A program made the position numbers and the translations under genes. Below the pieces are notes generated by a model. That model was not told where the DNA came from and made no database searches. It was given only the letters and a program-made list of their open reading frames with translations. A DNA stretch of 54,968 nucleotides from assembly GCA_013297695.1 (NCBI GenBank), contig JAAFHX010000001.1:1-54968 (forward strand), written 5' to 3'. Every line of letters begins with the position of its first letter. Positions within the stretch are counted from its first letter, which is position 1. This document shows positions 1 through 8,396 of the stretch, piece by piece. Source of the DNA: Rhodobacterales bacterium. Its GTDB lineage: Bacteria; Pseudomonadota; Alphaproteobacteria; Rhodobacterales; Rhodobacteraceae.

Positions 1-2
1 AT

Positions 3-902
3 GTGCCCGAAGGCTGGAATGCCAAGAAGGCCTTTCAGCTTGACAGTCTGCTGATGGCCGAAGGCTGGTGGGCCGGGGCCGAAGCGGTCTCGGGCCTTTC
101 GTCGGGTTACGGGCGGATGGGAAGGCTGCAGCCGCTGGCCGATGCGGCGGCGGTGGACCTTGCCCGCGCGCGGGCGGCAGGGGCCGAGGCGCTGTGGCAG
201 GGGCGCGCGCACTGGCAGGTGGTGCCGGCCCCGCCGGTATGGTCCCCGTCCAGCCCCACGGGCCTTGTGGTGCAGGATACGCTGAGCGCCCGGATCAACC
301 CGCGCGCGGCGCTCGCCGTGCTTGCGGCGGCCCTGTGCGCACGCGGGGGCGAGGTGCTGCCTTCAGGCACGGCCGCCGGTGCGCAGGTCTGGGCGACCGG
401 GGCACAGGGGCTGGCCGATCTGTCCCGTGCCCTCGGGCAGGACATGGGGGCCGGACAGAAGGGCCAGGCGCTGCTACTGGCGCATGATGCGGGCAACGCC
501 CCGCAGCTTTTCACCGAAGGGCTGCACATCGTGCCCCATGCCGACGGGACAGTGGCGGTGGGATCGACCAGCGAACGGGTGTGGGATGACCCGCAGGCCA
601 CCGATGCGCGGCTGGATGCGCTGCTTGCGCGCGCCCGGGCCGCCTGCCCGGCGCTGGCCGATGCCCCGGTGATTGCCCGATGGGCCGGCCTGCGCCCCCG
701 GTCGGCCAGCCGCCAGCCACTGCTCGGCCCCTGGCCGGGCCGCCCCGGTCATTTCATCGCCAACGGCGGCTTCAAGATCGGCTTCGGCATGGCCCCGAAG
801 ATCGCCGAGGTGTTGGCAGACCTCGTGCTGGACGGGGCCGACACGATCCCGCCTCCGTTCCGTCCGGGGGCAGCGGATCAGGCGGCACCTGACGGCGGCT
901 GA
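3..902 (+). CDS. FAD-dependent amine/glycine oxidase (DAO family), 3' part only
   Basis: This is the C-terminal 299 residues of a DAO-family flavoenzyme of the ThiO/glycine oxidase type, which oxidises a small amine or amino acid. The N-terminal GxGxxG dinucleotide-binding motif is missing because the gene begins upstream of the window; the GTG at position 3 is an internal codon, not a start. The tail holds the family's substrate/FAD-closing segment, with 'WAGLRPRS' near residue 228 and 'FIANGGFKIGFGMAPK' near residues 250-265. The stop is TGA at 900-902. A 38-bp repeat with a stable hairpin follows 25 bases later and could end its transcript. The family call is good; the substrate cannot be told, and thiamine-linked ThiO is only one option because no thi genes are in view. 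Confidence 0.75.
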   Translation: MPEGWNAKKAFQLDSLLMAEGWWAGAEAVSGLSSGYGRMGRLQPLADAAAVDLARARAAGAEALWQGRAHWQVVPAPPVWSPSSPTGLVVQDTLSARINPRAALAVLAAALCARGGEVLPSGTAAGAQVWATGAQGLADLSRALGQDMGAGQKGQALLLAHDAGNAPQLFTEGLHIVPHADGTVAVGSTSERVWDDPQATDARLDALLARARAACPALADAPVIARWAGLRPRSASRQPLLGPWPGRPGHFIANGGFKIGFGMAPKIAEVLADLVLDGADTIPPPFRPGAADQAAPDGG

Positions 903-915
903 CCGCTTTGGTCTT

Positions 916-1551
916 TCATCTTGGCGGAAATATCCCACGGGGGTCCGGGGGTGTGAAACCCCCGGCCTGCCCGACGGGCCGCACCATGGTCGTTGCTGCG
1001 GCAAAGCCGAACACATGGCGCAGCGCGCCCATCGGTTCGGTCCGCTTCGCGACAAAGCCCTGCCGTTCGTACAGGGCCCGCGCCCGCAGGTTCGTGTCGA
1101 TCACGTCAAGCCGGACCTCGGCATAGCCGCGAGACCGGGCCTCGGCGCAGATCGCCTCGATCAGCGCCGACCCGATGCCGCGCCCGCGTGCCGCCTCGTC
1201 GACGCAGATGCCATCCACCAGAAAGCGTTCGCTGTCCACCTCGCGGCTCAGCATCTGCAAAAGCGCGCCGCGCCACAGGCTGCCGCCAAGGCCGTAGACT
1301 GCCCGAAGGTCCGACATTTCGCCCCCGGCAAAGGCCCCTTTCGGGGTCTTGAACCCGATCAGGCCCAGAAGGGCACCCCCCTCCAGCGCCACGATGACGT
1401 GATCCTCGCGGATCACCCGGATCAGGAACTCCTTCGCCCGGACGTCCGGCCCCATCACCCGGCCCAGCTTGCCGCCGAAGGCCTGCCAGTACAGCCGCGC
1501 CGCCGCGTCGCGCTGGTCGGGGGGCAGGCCAAGGCACAGGTGCAGGCTCAT
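916..1551 (-). CDS. GNAT-family N-acetyltransferase
   Basis: A 211-residue predicted acyl-CoA-dependent N-acetyltransferase. The acetyl-CoA-binding motif A is clear around residues 115-135 as 'VDGICVDEAARGRGIGSALI', followed by the motif B stretch 'VRLDVIDTNLRARALYERQGF'. The ATG at 1551 overlaps the stop of the mobB fusion gene upstream (ATGA), so the two are probably translationally coupled. The last residues, 'GGFTPPDPRGIFPP', are encoded by a 38-bp intergenic repeat read on its complementary strand, so the C-terminus appears to have been replaced or lengthened by the repeat. The substrate is unknown. A role in molybdenum cofactor metabolism is suggested only by the neighbours and is weak. 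Confidence 0.8.
   Translation of the reverse strand: MSLHLCLGLPPDQRDAAARLYWQAFGGKLGRVMGPDVRAKEFLIRVIREDHVIVALEGGALLGLIGFKTPKGAFAGGEMSDLRAVYGLGGSLWRGALLQMLSREVDSERFLVDGICVDEAARGRGIGSALIEAICAEARSRGYAEVRLDVIDTNLRARALYERQGFVAKRTEPMGALRHVFGFAAATTMVRPVGQAGGFTPPDPRGIFPPR
928..965 (+). repeat. Rhodobacteraceae-type 38-bp hairpin repeat, copy 1
   Basis: A 38-bp element, nearly identical to the element at 15236-15273 (one T/C difference) and in the same orientation. It contains a perfect 8-bp stem, CCGGGGGT (945-952) with ACCCCCGG (958-965), and a five-base loop. It lies just 3' of a plus-strand gene in both copies, which fits a terminator-like role, although no T run follows. This copy also encodes the C-terminal residues of the minus-strand GNAT gene. 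I recall similar repeats from Rhodobacterales genomes, but I cannot count copies here. Confidence 0.7.
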
Positions 1552-2924
1552 CGCAGGGCCGCTTTCAGCGCGTCTTCGTGACCCGCCCCCAGGATCCAGC
1601 CCTCTTCCTGCCGGCCGGGCCAGTCGGGAATGTCTGTCAGCAGCGCCGCGATGCCGCCGTCTGCGGCAAGCCGGAACAGCGCGCGGGCCAGAAGGCGCAC
1701 CTGAAATTCGTCCTTGATCCCCCCGGGCGGCATTGCGGCGGAGACCTCGGCGGCCAACAGTGACGGGTAGACCTCGGCCAGCACAAGGCTGCCTGCCGGT
1801 GCATCGAACGGCCAGACCGAGCAACCGGGTCGTGCCGAGAGCCGCGCAATCATCGGCAGACCGGCAAGAACCTGCCCTCCGACGCAACCGGTGGTGTTCA
1901 GCTTCCAGACAGGCTGGGCGCGGGGCACTGAACCCTCGACGCGGCGGCGTTCTGACAGGCCAAGTGCCGCGTAGTCCACCGCGCGGGTTTCCGGCAGATG
2001 ACCAAGTGGAAAGCTGCGCGGCCTGCCCCAGAAAGGCCCACCTCCCCCAAGCTGCGCATTCATCCGGTCGGCGAGCGCAAATCGGTCGTTGCGGTTGTCA
2101 GGCCCATCCGTCAGGTTGTCGGCAAGCCAGTGCCAGACCGACCTTGCAAGGGTGCTGCCTGTCAGCCGGGAGGCGAAGCCTTCGGGGTAGCCGAAGGCGA
2201 AATCGAATCCCGCAAGCACGCGTCGGCCTGCTGCCGCCTCGGCGTCGAACAGCGTGACAAGAGCGGCCTCGGCCTGCTGCCGGGTGCGGAAGTAGTGCGT
2301 TTCCTCGCCTGAGGCCCTGGCAAGGCCGACCCAGATCGCGTTTGCACTTGGTTTGGCGGGGCTGGGAACGGCCGCCGCCGACCAGTCCACCACCACAACG
2401 GTATCGAACGCCGTCGCCGGATCGCGCAGCAACCCCGTCTCGCGCAGGATGAAATCTGCCACCGCCGCCGTATCGTTCAGGTCCAGCACCGGCACCCGAA
2501 CATCCTGCGGCAAGGGGGCGTCGGTTGCCACGGCGCGCACATGCGGGTCGCCGGGCTGGATCAGCGGCTGCCCGGTTTCGGGCCGCCAGACCTCGATCCT
2601 GGGATGGCTGTCGCGCTTGTAGCCCTCGACCAGCACCAGATCGACCGGGGCGAGCCGCGCAAGGATCGCGGACAGATCGGGTTCCGGCCCGTCGCGGTGT
2701 TCGGTCAGGATGGCATGGCGACGGGCCGAGGCGAGGACCACCTCGCGGGCACCCGCCGCCCGATGGCGGTAGGTGTCCTTTCCGGGCTGATCCAGATCGA
2801 CATCGTGGTGCACATGCTTGACGGTGGACAGGCGAAAGCCGCGCCCGGTGATCTCGGCCACCAGCCGTTCCATCAGGCCGGTCTTGCCCGCGTTCTTCCA
2901 GCCGATGACCCCGAAGACCTTCAT
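1548..2924 (-). CDS. mobB: MobB (molybdopterin-guanine dinucleotide synthesis) fused to a DUF429-like domain
   Basis: A 458-residue two-domain protein. Residues 1 to about 165 are MobB, a GTP-binding accessory of MobA in attaching GMP to molybdopterin. The P-loop is 'GWKNAGKTGL' at residues 8-17, and 'STVKHVHHDVDLD' and 'LVLVEGYKRD' match the family. MobB alone is usually about 160-180 residues. The remaining 290 residues start with 'VVVVDWSAA' and continue with 'AGFDFAFGYPEGFA', resembling DUF429 proteins (a predicted RNase H-like fold). The start at 2924 overlaps the mobA stop (ATGA), and the end overlaps the GNAT start, so all three look like one operon. The MobB call is strong and the second-domain assignment is moderate; its function is unknown. 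Confidence 0.85.
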   Translation of the reverse strand: MKVFGVIGWKNAGKTGLMERLVAEITGRGFRLSTVKHVHHDVDLDQPGKDTYRHRAAGAREVVLASARRHAILTEHRDGPEPDLSAILARLAPVDLVLVEGYKRDSHPRIEVWRPETGQPLIQPGDPHVRAVATDAPLPQDVRVPVLDLNDTAAVADFILRETGLLRDPATAFDTVVVVDWSAAAVPSPAKPSANAIWVGLARASGEETHYFRTRQQAEAALVTLFDAEAAAGRRVLAGFDFAFGYPEGFASRLTGSTLARSVWHWLADNLTDGPDNRNDRFALADRMNAQLGGGGPFWGRPRSFPLGHLPETRAVDYAALGLSERRRVEGSVPRAQPVWKLNTTGCVGGQVLAGLPMIARLSARPGCSVWPFDAPAGSLVLAEVYPSLLAAEVSAAMPPGGIKDEFQVRLLARALFRLAADGGIAALLTDIPDWPGRQEEGWILGAGHEDALKAALR

Positions 2925-3514
2925 GGCCGGGAACCCTGCAACAGCGCCTCGGCCTGCGAAAGGTCTTCGGGGCGATTCAGGTTCAGAAAGGCGCGGTCAT
3001 CGGCAAAGCGGGCCCGCGCCGCCCCGTGCCGGTCGGCAAAGCCCAGAACGCGCGCTTCGCCGCGCGACAGGGTGGCCCGCAGGTCGTCGCGCAGGCCGAC
3101 GGGCCACAGGCCGAAGGTCGGGTGGACCTGTCCCGCCGATTCGGCCAGCGCCACGCCCGCTGCCGAACCCTCGGCGGCCCAGATCAGGCGCGGCACAAGG
3201 TCTTGCGGAAAGAATGGCGTGTCCACGGCCACGCTGGCCACCGCCGTCGCACCCTGCGCCGCAGCCCAGTCCAGCGCCGCAAGGATGCCCGACAGCGGAC
3301 CCTGCGGCACGGCATCCGGCACCACGGTCAGCCCCGCCCCCGAAAGGCGCGCCGGATCGCCGTTCGCGCTGATCGCCAGGCCCTCGACCTGCGGCCCCAG
3401 CCGCGCCACGGCCCGCGCGGCCAGGGTGATGCCGGCAAGGTGCAGCAGCGCCTTGTCGGCCCCGCCCATGCGACGCCCCTCGCCGCCGGCAAGGATCACC
3501 CCGAATATGCGCAC
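2921..3514 (-). CDS. mobA: Molybdenum cofactor guanylyltransferase MobA
   Basis: A 197-residue cytoplasmic nucleotidyltransferase that transfers GMP from GTP to Mo-molybdopterin, forming the guanine dinucleotide cofactor used by DMSO-reductase-family enzymes. The N-terminal signature 'LAGGEGRRMGGADKALL' (residues 8-24) holds the nucleotide-binding loop and the conserved Lys21. 'PLSGILAALDWA' and 'VAVDTPFFP' (metal-binding Asp) follow as expected. The length is normal for the family. The gene overlaps mobB by four bases, so the two partners are co-translated. The start at 3514 gives the motif its usual distance from the N-terminus. Confidence 0.93.
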   Translation of the reverse strand: MRIFGVILAGGEGRRMGGADKALLHLAGITLAARAVARLGPQVEGLAISANGDPARLSGAGLTVVPDAVPQGPLSGILAALDWAAAQGATAVASVAVDTPFFPQDLVPRLIWAAEGSAAGVALAESAGQVHPTFGLWPVGLRDDLRATLSRGEARVLGFADRHGAARARFADDRAFLNLNRPEDLSQAEALLQGSRP

Positions 3515-3573
3515 TCACACCTCCGCGCAGGGCCGCAAGACATCACGGCCAGACCGCCTGAAACCGGCCGCCG

Positions 3574-4182
3574 TCAGATCGGCGTTTCCCGCGCCTGGAC
3601 CAGAAGCACGCCGTGATTGTGCAGGGCATCGGTGTCGGTGATCGTCCGCTCGGTCACGCCGGGAAGTCTGCCGAAGGCCTTCATCACCTTTTTCGGGCCA
3701 AGGGTCGAGGGGATCGACTGGAACCCCGGAACCCCGCGCAGGACCGACGAGGTGGCAGCGGCGCAGCGCGCCTTTGGCACTGCGCCATGATCCAGCGCCC
3801 GCTGCAGGGCAAGTTCGGCGACTTCGGGGGTGACGATGATCGTCTGTTCCACCACCCGGTAATTCTCGCGCGCGTGGTAGTCGATGTAGAAATCGACCAT
3901 CTTCGGGGTCATGCCGAAATGCACGTCGTTGCGTTCGGGCAGCATCGGGTGCTGCCAGGTGCCGGCCGGATCGAACATCACCCGCTGCGAGGCGTTGATC
4001 ATCAGCGCCGAATGCTCGCCCGCGTTGCTGGTGTTGTTCAGCACCGTGAACAGCGTGATCGACGGCGGGTCGGCGCTGACATAGCGCGCCCGCGCAACGG
4101 CATCGTCGGGGGCCCAGACCGGTTGGGCGGTACAGGCCGCAAGCATGAACAGCCCGGCAAGACACAGCAGCAGGCGACGCAT
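3574..4182 (-). CDS. Conserved hypothetical lipoprotein
   Basis: A 202-residue protein with a type II signal peptide: 'MRRLLLCLAGLFMLAAC' places the lipobox cysteine at residue 17. The mature part has no motif I recognise with certainty; it contains 'ITLFTVLNNTSNAGEHSALMI', 'PERNDVHFGMTPKMVDFYIDYHARENYRV' and a cysteine in 'KARCAAATSSVLRGVPGF'. The first of these segments suggests a soluble extracytoplasmic domain. I recall similar lipoproteins in Rhodobacteraceae, but no function. It sits 59 bases upstream of mobA on the same strand and could share its promoter, which need not mean shared function. Confidence 0.7.
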   Translation of the reverse strand: MRRLLLCLAGLFMLAACTAQPVWAPDDAVARARYVSADPPSITLFTVLNNTSNAGEHSALMINASQRVMFDPAGTWQHPMLPERNDVHFGMTPKMVDFYIDYHARENYRVVEQTIIVTPEVAELALQRALDHGAVPKARCAAATSSVLRGVPGFQSIPSTLGPKKVMKAFGRLPGVTERTITDTDALHNHGVLLVQARETPI

Positions 4183-4210
4183 CGGCGTGGTTCCTTTCGG
4201 GAAAGCCGTG

Positions 4211-4369
4211 TCAGGAATTGACCAGCGCCATGAAGATCAGGATACCGATCGCAATCCCCGCTCCCCAGGTCACCATGCGGATGAACCCTTCGAAGGTCTT
4301 TTCCTTGTCGCGGATATCCATCGTGCCGGACGCGTGCCCATGCGGATGATCGTGCCCGTGGTCAGCCAT
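4211..4369 (-). CDS. Small aa3-type cytochrome c oxidase subunit IV
   Basis: A 52-residue gene read directly from the sequence. A His-rich N-terminus (MADHGHDHPHGHAS) is followed by 'MDIRDKEKTFEGFIRMVTWG' and one transmembrane helix 'AGIAIGILIFMALVNS'. That layout (short cytosolic arm with 'KTFEGFIR', then one C-terminal helix) is the alphaproteobacterial aa3 oxidase subunit IV family, a peripheral single-helix subunit of the terminal oxidase. A GGAG ribosome site precedes the ATG at 4369. The oxidase core genes are not in the window, as is common for this subunit. The unusual feature is six histidines within the first 12 or so residues, which could bind metal. Confidence 0.8.
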   Translation of the reverse strand: MADHGHDHPHGHASGTMDIRDKEKTFEGFIRMVTWGAGIAIGILIFMALVNS

Positions 4370-4424
4370 GCTCTGCTCCGTTCCTGACGCTTCTGCTGCG
4401 GCTTAACCGATTCAGGCTGCCCTG

Positions 4425-5495
4425 TCACGCGGTGCCGACGGGGGAAGGCGGGCCGTCGGCATCGGCGCTGCGCCACAGCCACGCGCCGTCGGCGCTGCGG
4501 GTGCGCACGACCTCGGCCCGATGCAGAAGGTGGTTCAGATGCGCCACCGTCTCGACCAGCGCCAGCCCGTGTTCGGCCGCGCCGATGGGGCGGCGGAACA
4601 GGGCGGCAAAGCAGTCGGTCGCGCGTTGCGGCGTTGCCAGCCGGGCGCGCAGACGATCCAGCGCGGCCTCGTGTTCCGCGATCATCTGATCCAGCCGGAA
4701 GGGCAGGCCGGTATAGGGCAGCTCGTGGCCGGGCAGAACCAGATGATCGGGCTGCGCCAGCGGCAGGAAGCGGTGGCAGGACGCGATCCATTCGGCCAGC
4801 GGATCGGCCCCGGGTTCGGTCGGATAGACGCCGATATTGGCCGAGATTCCGGGCAGAAGCTGGTCGCCGCCAAGGACCAGACCGTCGTCACGGCTCCAGA
4901 GCGTCGCGTGTTCGGGCGCGTGCCCGTCGCCGCAGCGCACGTCCCAGATGCGCCCGCCCATGGTGATCTGCCCGCCGTCGGCGATGCGGGTAAAGCCAAG
5001 TGCCAGAGGTGCAACGCAATCGGCAAAGTTGAACGGGCGTTCGGTCTGCCGCGCGGCAAGGCTTGCGGCATCCAGCCCCGCATCGCGCCAGAAGGCGATC
5101 TGCTGGGGCGTGGGCAGCGGCTGCACGTCCAGCACAAGCATTCGCGCCAGAAGCCAGGCGGTGCGGGTGGTGACCAGTTCGGCGCCGCCATCGCGGAACC
5201 ATCCGGCCAGACCGATATGGTCGGGATGATGATGCGTCACCACGACGCGGGTGACCGGGCGGCCCGCCAGCGGCCCGGCCAGCAGGCTTTCCCACACCGC
5301 CCGGGACTTGCGGCTGTCAAGGCCGGTGTCGAGGATCGTCCAGCCGGGGCCGTCGTCCAGCGCATAGACATTCACATGATCCAGCGCCATCGGCAGGGGC
5401 AGGCGCATCCACAGGATGCCGGGCGCGACCTCGGTCGCCGTGCCCGGTTCGGGCGGCAGCGGGAAGGGGTGCCGCACCAGGCCAGCCGTGGTCAC
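4425..5495 (-). CDS. Metallo-beta-lactamase-fold hydrolase
   Basis: A 356-residue MBL-fold protein, probably a glyoxalase-II-like thioester hydrolase. The zinc motif 'THHHPDHIG' is at residues 87-95 (His88, His90, Asp92, His93). A later metal histidine lies in 'GDGHAPEHA', and 'LVLGGDQLLPGI' and 'LVLPGHELPYTG' supply the Asp and final His positions. The C-terminal winged region (about residues 280-356) resembles MBL proteins found next to acyl-CoA genes. The GTG start at 5495 overlaps the stop of the acyl-CoA dehydrogenase gene (GTGA), so the pair is coupled; this suggests an acyl-thioester or hydroxyacyl-glutathione substrate. A longer frame upstream lies inside the dehydrogenase gene and was not used. 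Confidence 0.85.
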   Translation of the reverse strand: MTTAGLVRHPFPLPPEPGTATEVAPGILWMRLPLPMALDHVNVYALDDGPGWTILDTGLDSRKSRAVWESLLAGPLAGRPVTRVVVTHHHPDHIGLAGWFRDGGAELVTTRTAWLLARMLVLDVQPLPTPQQIAFWRDAGLDAASLAARQTERPFNFADCVAPLALGFTRIADGGQITMGGRIWDVRCGDGHAPEHATLWSRDDGLVLGGDQLLPGISANIGVYPTEPGADPLAEWIASCHRFLPLAQPDHLVLPGHELPYTGLPFRLDQMIAEHEAALDRLRARLATPQRATDCFAALFRRPIGAAEHGLALVETVAHLNHLLHRAEVVRTRSADGAWLWRSADADGPPSPVGTA

Positions 5496-7207
5496 GCCGA
5501 CAGACCCTGCGGCGCAAGCGCGTAAAGCCCGGCGGCCCCTTCGCGCGCGGCGGCGATCAGTCCGCCCTGTTCCGGCATCAGCCGCCGGATCGCCACCCGC
5601 GCCAGCGGCAGCCGGGCCGGGTCGGCAACCGCCGCGCGCAGGTGGAAATGCCCCCCCAGCACCAGCGCAAAGGCGCGCTGGAACGCAACCGCCCCTGCCA
5701 GACGGTCGGTCAGGTCCTGAGCCAGCATCCATTCCACCGTCTCGCGCAGGCTTTCGGCCGCCGCCCAGACATCGCCTGCCAGATCCGGAAGGGCAGCGCG
5801 CGCCGCCTCGGCCCCCGCCTGCACCTCGTCCAGCAGCCGGAACGCGGCCTCGCCGCCATCGGCCAGCTTGCGTCCGACCAGATCGGCGGCCTGGATGCCG
5901 TTGGTGCCTTCGTAGATCGAGGTGATGCGCACGTCGCGCAGGTATTGCGCGGCCCCGGTATCCTCGATGAACCCGGCCCCGCCCTGAACCTGAATCGCCT
6001 CGGACGCGACGCGGATGCCGGTGTCGGTGCCGTAGGATTTGGCGATGGGGGTCAGCAGGGCCGCGCGGGCCGCCCAGTCCGGCGTGCCGGTGGCGCGCGC
6101 CATGTCCAGCGCCGCAGCGCAGGCCAGCGCGATGGCGCGGGCGGAAAACACCTCGGCACGCATTTCGGCCAGCATCCGGCGCACGTCGGCATGATCGGCG
6201 ATGGTGCCGGTGCCGGTGCCAGTGCCACCGGGCGGCGTTTCCCCCTGAACGCGGGTCAGGGCATGGGCCAGCGCCTGCTGCAGCGCCGCCTCGGCCACGC
6301 CGATGCCCTGAACGCCGACGCCCAGGCGGGCGTTGTTCATCATGGTGAACATCGCCGCCATGCCCCTGTTCGGGTGCCCGACCAGCCAGCCGGTCGCCCC
6401 GTCATACTGCATGACGGCGGTGGGGGACCCGTGCAGGCCCATCTTGTGCTCCAGACTGACCACATGCAGGCTGTTGCGCCGCCCCGGCGTGCCGTCGGCG
6501 TTCGGGATCAGTTTTGGCACCATGAACAGGCTGATGCCGCGCGTGCCTTCGGGCGCGTCGGGCAGACGCGCCAGCACAAGGTGACAGACATTGGCGGTAA
6601 AGTCGTTGTCGGCCCAGCTTATGTAGATTTTCTGCCCGGTCACGGCATAGGTCCCGTCGCCGTTCGGCTCGGCCCGAGTGCGCAGCGCGCCCACATCCGA
6701 CCCGGCCTGCGGTTCGGTCAGGTTCATCGTGCCCGACCAGTCGCCCGACAGCAGATGCGGCAGGTAGGTCGCCTTGATCTCGTCGCTGGCATGATGCTCC
6801 AGCGCCTCGATCTGGCCCTGTGTCAGCAGGATGCCCACCTGCAGCGACAGGCAGGCCGAGGCCATCATTTCGTTCACCACCGTCGCCAGCGTGACCGGCA
6901 GGCCCGCGCCGCCCGCCCCGACCCCGGCGGCCAGCGACACCCAGCCCCCGTCGACAATCGCGCGGTAGCCTTCGGCAAACCCCGGCGAGGTGCGCACCAC
7001 GCCGTTTTCCAGCCGCGCCGGATGGCGGTCACCCGACCGCTGCAGGGGGGCCAGAACATCTTCGCACAGCCGCGCGGCACCGGTCAGGATCGCTTCGGTC
7101 AGGTCGGGGGTCGCCTCGGCAAAGTGCGGGGTCGCGGTGACGGCGGCAAAGCCGGTCACATGGTCCAGCAGAAAGCGGTAGTCGCGCAGCGGGGCTTGAT
7201 AGGGCAT
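5492..7207 (-). CDS. Acyl-CoA dehydrogenase, DmdC-like
   Basis: A 571-residue FAD enzyme that introduces a double bond alpha-beta to an acyl-CoA. 'MNLTEPQAGSDVGALRT' is the FAD/substrate loop, 'QVQGGAGFIEDTGAAQYLRDVRI' the C-terminal signature, and the Glu of 'SIYEGTNGIQ' the likely catalytic base. The length exceeds short-chain enzymes (about 380) and matches the larger class with an extra C-terminal helical domain, which includes 3-methylmercaptopropionyl-CoA dehydrogenase DmdC of the DMSP demethylation pathway. The substrate cannot be decided here because no dmdA, dmdB or dmdD is present. The ATG at 7207 follows an AGAGG site and gives 'MPYQAPLRDYRFLL', the usual family start. It contains a short Gly-Thr repeat (GTGTGT) encoded near 6208-6230. 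Confidence 0.88.
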   Translation of the reverse strand: MPYQAPLRDYRFLLDHVTGFAAVTATPHFAEATPDLTEAILTGAARLCEDVLAPLQRSGDRHPARLENGVVRTSPGFAEGYRAIVDGGWVSLAAGVGAGGAGLPVTLATVVNEMMASACLSLQVGILLTQGQIEALEHHASDEIKATYLPHLLSGDWSGTMNLTEPQAGSDVGALRTRAEPNGDGTYAVTGQKIYISWADNDFTANVCHLVLARLPDAPEGTRGISLFMVPKLIPNADGTPGRRNSLHVVSLEHKMGLHGSPTAVMQYDGATGWLVGHPNRGMAAMFTMMNNARLGVGVQGIGVAEAALQQALAHALTRVQGETPPGGTGTGTGTIADHADVRRMLAEMRAEVFSARAIALACAAALDMARATGTPDWAARAALLTPIAKSYGTDTGIRVASEAIQVQGGAGFIEDTGAAQYLRDVRITSIYEGTNGIQAADLVGRKLADGGEAAFRLLDEVQAGAEAARAALPDLAGDVWAAAESLRETVEWMLAQDLTDRLAGAVAFQRAFALVLGGHFHLRAAVADPARLPLARVAIRRLMPEQGGLIAAAREGAAGLYALAPQGLSA

Positions 7208-7329
7208 CGGAACCTCTGGGAACGCGCAGCACGGCACCTTGGCAAGGCCCGGGCGCGCGGATAGGACGATCTGTCAGCGATGCTGACCGCACATCCCGCC
7301 CGTCATCAAGCCCAACGCTGCGTCACGCC

Positions 7330-8283
7330 ATGCCGGATACCCTGCTTTTGCCTTCCGCGCCCGAGGGGCTGCGTCATGCCGCCGCAATCCTGCGCGCGGG
7401 TGGGCTTGTCGGCTTTCCCACAGAGACGGTCTATGGCCTTGGCGGCGATGCCCGGTCCGATCTGGCGGTGGCGCGGATTTTCGAGGCCAAGGGACGTCCC
7501 CGTTTCAACCCCCTGATCGCCCATCTGCCCGATGTGGCGGCGGCCCGCATGCTGGCCGGGTTCGACGACCGGGCCGAGGCGCTGGCCGCTGCCTTCTGGC
7601 CCGGCCCGCTGACGCTGGTGCTGCCGCTGCGCGCGGGCGCGGGCCTGTCGCCGCTGGTGACCGCCGGTCTGCCCACGGTCGCGCTGCGGGTGCCCGCACA
7701 CCCGCTGGCCCAGGCGCTGCTGAGGGAATTCGGCGGCCCGCTGGCCGCACCTTCGGCCAACCCCTCGGGGCGGATCAGCCCGACGCGGGCGGCGCATGTG
7801 CTGGACGGGCTTTCGGGCCGGATTGCGGCGGTGATCGACGGCGGGGCCTGTGCGGTGGGGCTGGAGTCGACGATCATCGGCCTTGACGGCCCTTCGACGC
7901 TGCTGCGCCCCGGCGGCATCGCGGTGGAGCGGATCGAGGCAGTGCTGGGCGGCCCCATCGGTATGGCGGGCGATGCGGTGCGACCGACCGCTCCGGGCCA
8001 GCTTGCTTCGCATTACGCCCCCGCCGCGCGGCTGCGCATGGCAGCAGACGGCCCCCGCCCCGGCGAAGTCTGGATCGGTTTCGGGCCCGGGTCGCCCAAG
8101 GGTCTGAACCTGTCGCCCGAGGGCGATCCGGTGGCCGCAGCCGCAGCGCTGTTTCATACCCTGCGCCAGGCCGACCTTCTGGCCGGGCCGGACGGGGCGA
8201 TTGCGGTGGCAACGATCCCGGAAACCGGCATTGGCCGTGCGATCAACGACCGTCTGCGCCGCGCCGCCGCCCCCCGCCCCTGA
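7330..8283 (+). CDS. tsaC: L-threonylcarbamoyladenylate synthase, Sua5 type
   Basis: A 317-residue cytoplasmic enzyme making threonylcarbamoyl-AMP from Thr, bicarbonate and ATP, the first step of the t6A37 tRNA modification. The YrdC domain covers residues 10 to about 200: 'GLVGFPTETVYGLGGDA', 'KGRPRFNPLI' and 'APSANPSGRISPT' are the substrate-binding signatures. The C-terminal 110 residues, beginning around 'RPTAPGQLASHYAP', are the extra Sua5 domain, so this is the long form rather than the short TsaC/YrdC. It is transcribed divergently from the acyl-CoA dehydrogenase across a 122-bp gap. tsaB and tsaD are not in the window. Confidence 0.92.
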   Translation: MPDTLLLPSAPEGLRHAAAILRAGGLVGFPTETVYGLGGDARSDLAVARIFEAKGRPRFNPLIAHLPDVAAARMLAGFDDRAEALAAAFWPGPLTLVLPLRAGAGLSPLVTAGLPTVALRVPAHPLAQALLREFGGPLAAPSANPSGRISPTRAAHVLDGLSGRIAAVIDGGACAVGLESTIIGLDGPSTLLRPGGIAVERIEAVLGGPIGMAGDAVRPTAPGQLASHYAPAARLRMAADGPRPGEVWIGFGPGSPKGLNLSPEGDPVAAAAALFHTLRQADLLAGPDGAIAVATIPETGIGRAINDRLRRAAAPRP

Positions 8284-8396
8284 CCGGGCGGATCGCGATT
8301 TTCCGCTGACAGCGGTGCGGAACTTGGTAAACAGTTGGTCGGAAAAATCGGGTCCGGATCACCGGGCCGTCGCTATCGCAGGGGACTGGACAACAG

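Noticed and set aside
6200-6235. Short GGTGCC-type tandem repeat inside the acyl-CoA dehydrogenase gene.
   Set aside because: It encodes a Gly-Thr stretch in frame and is simple low-complexity coding sequence rather than an independent element.
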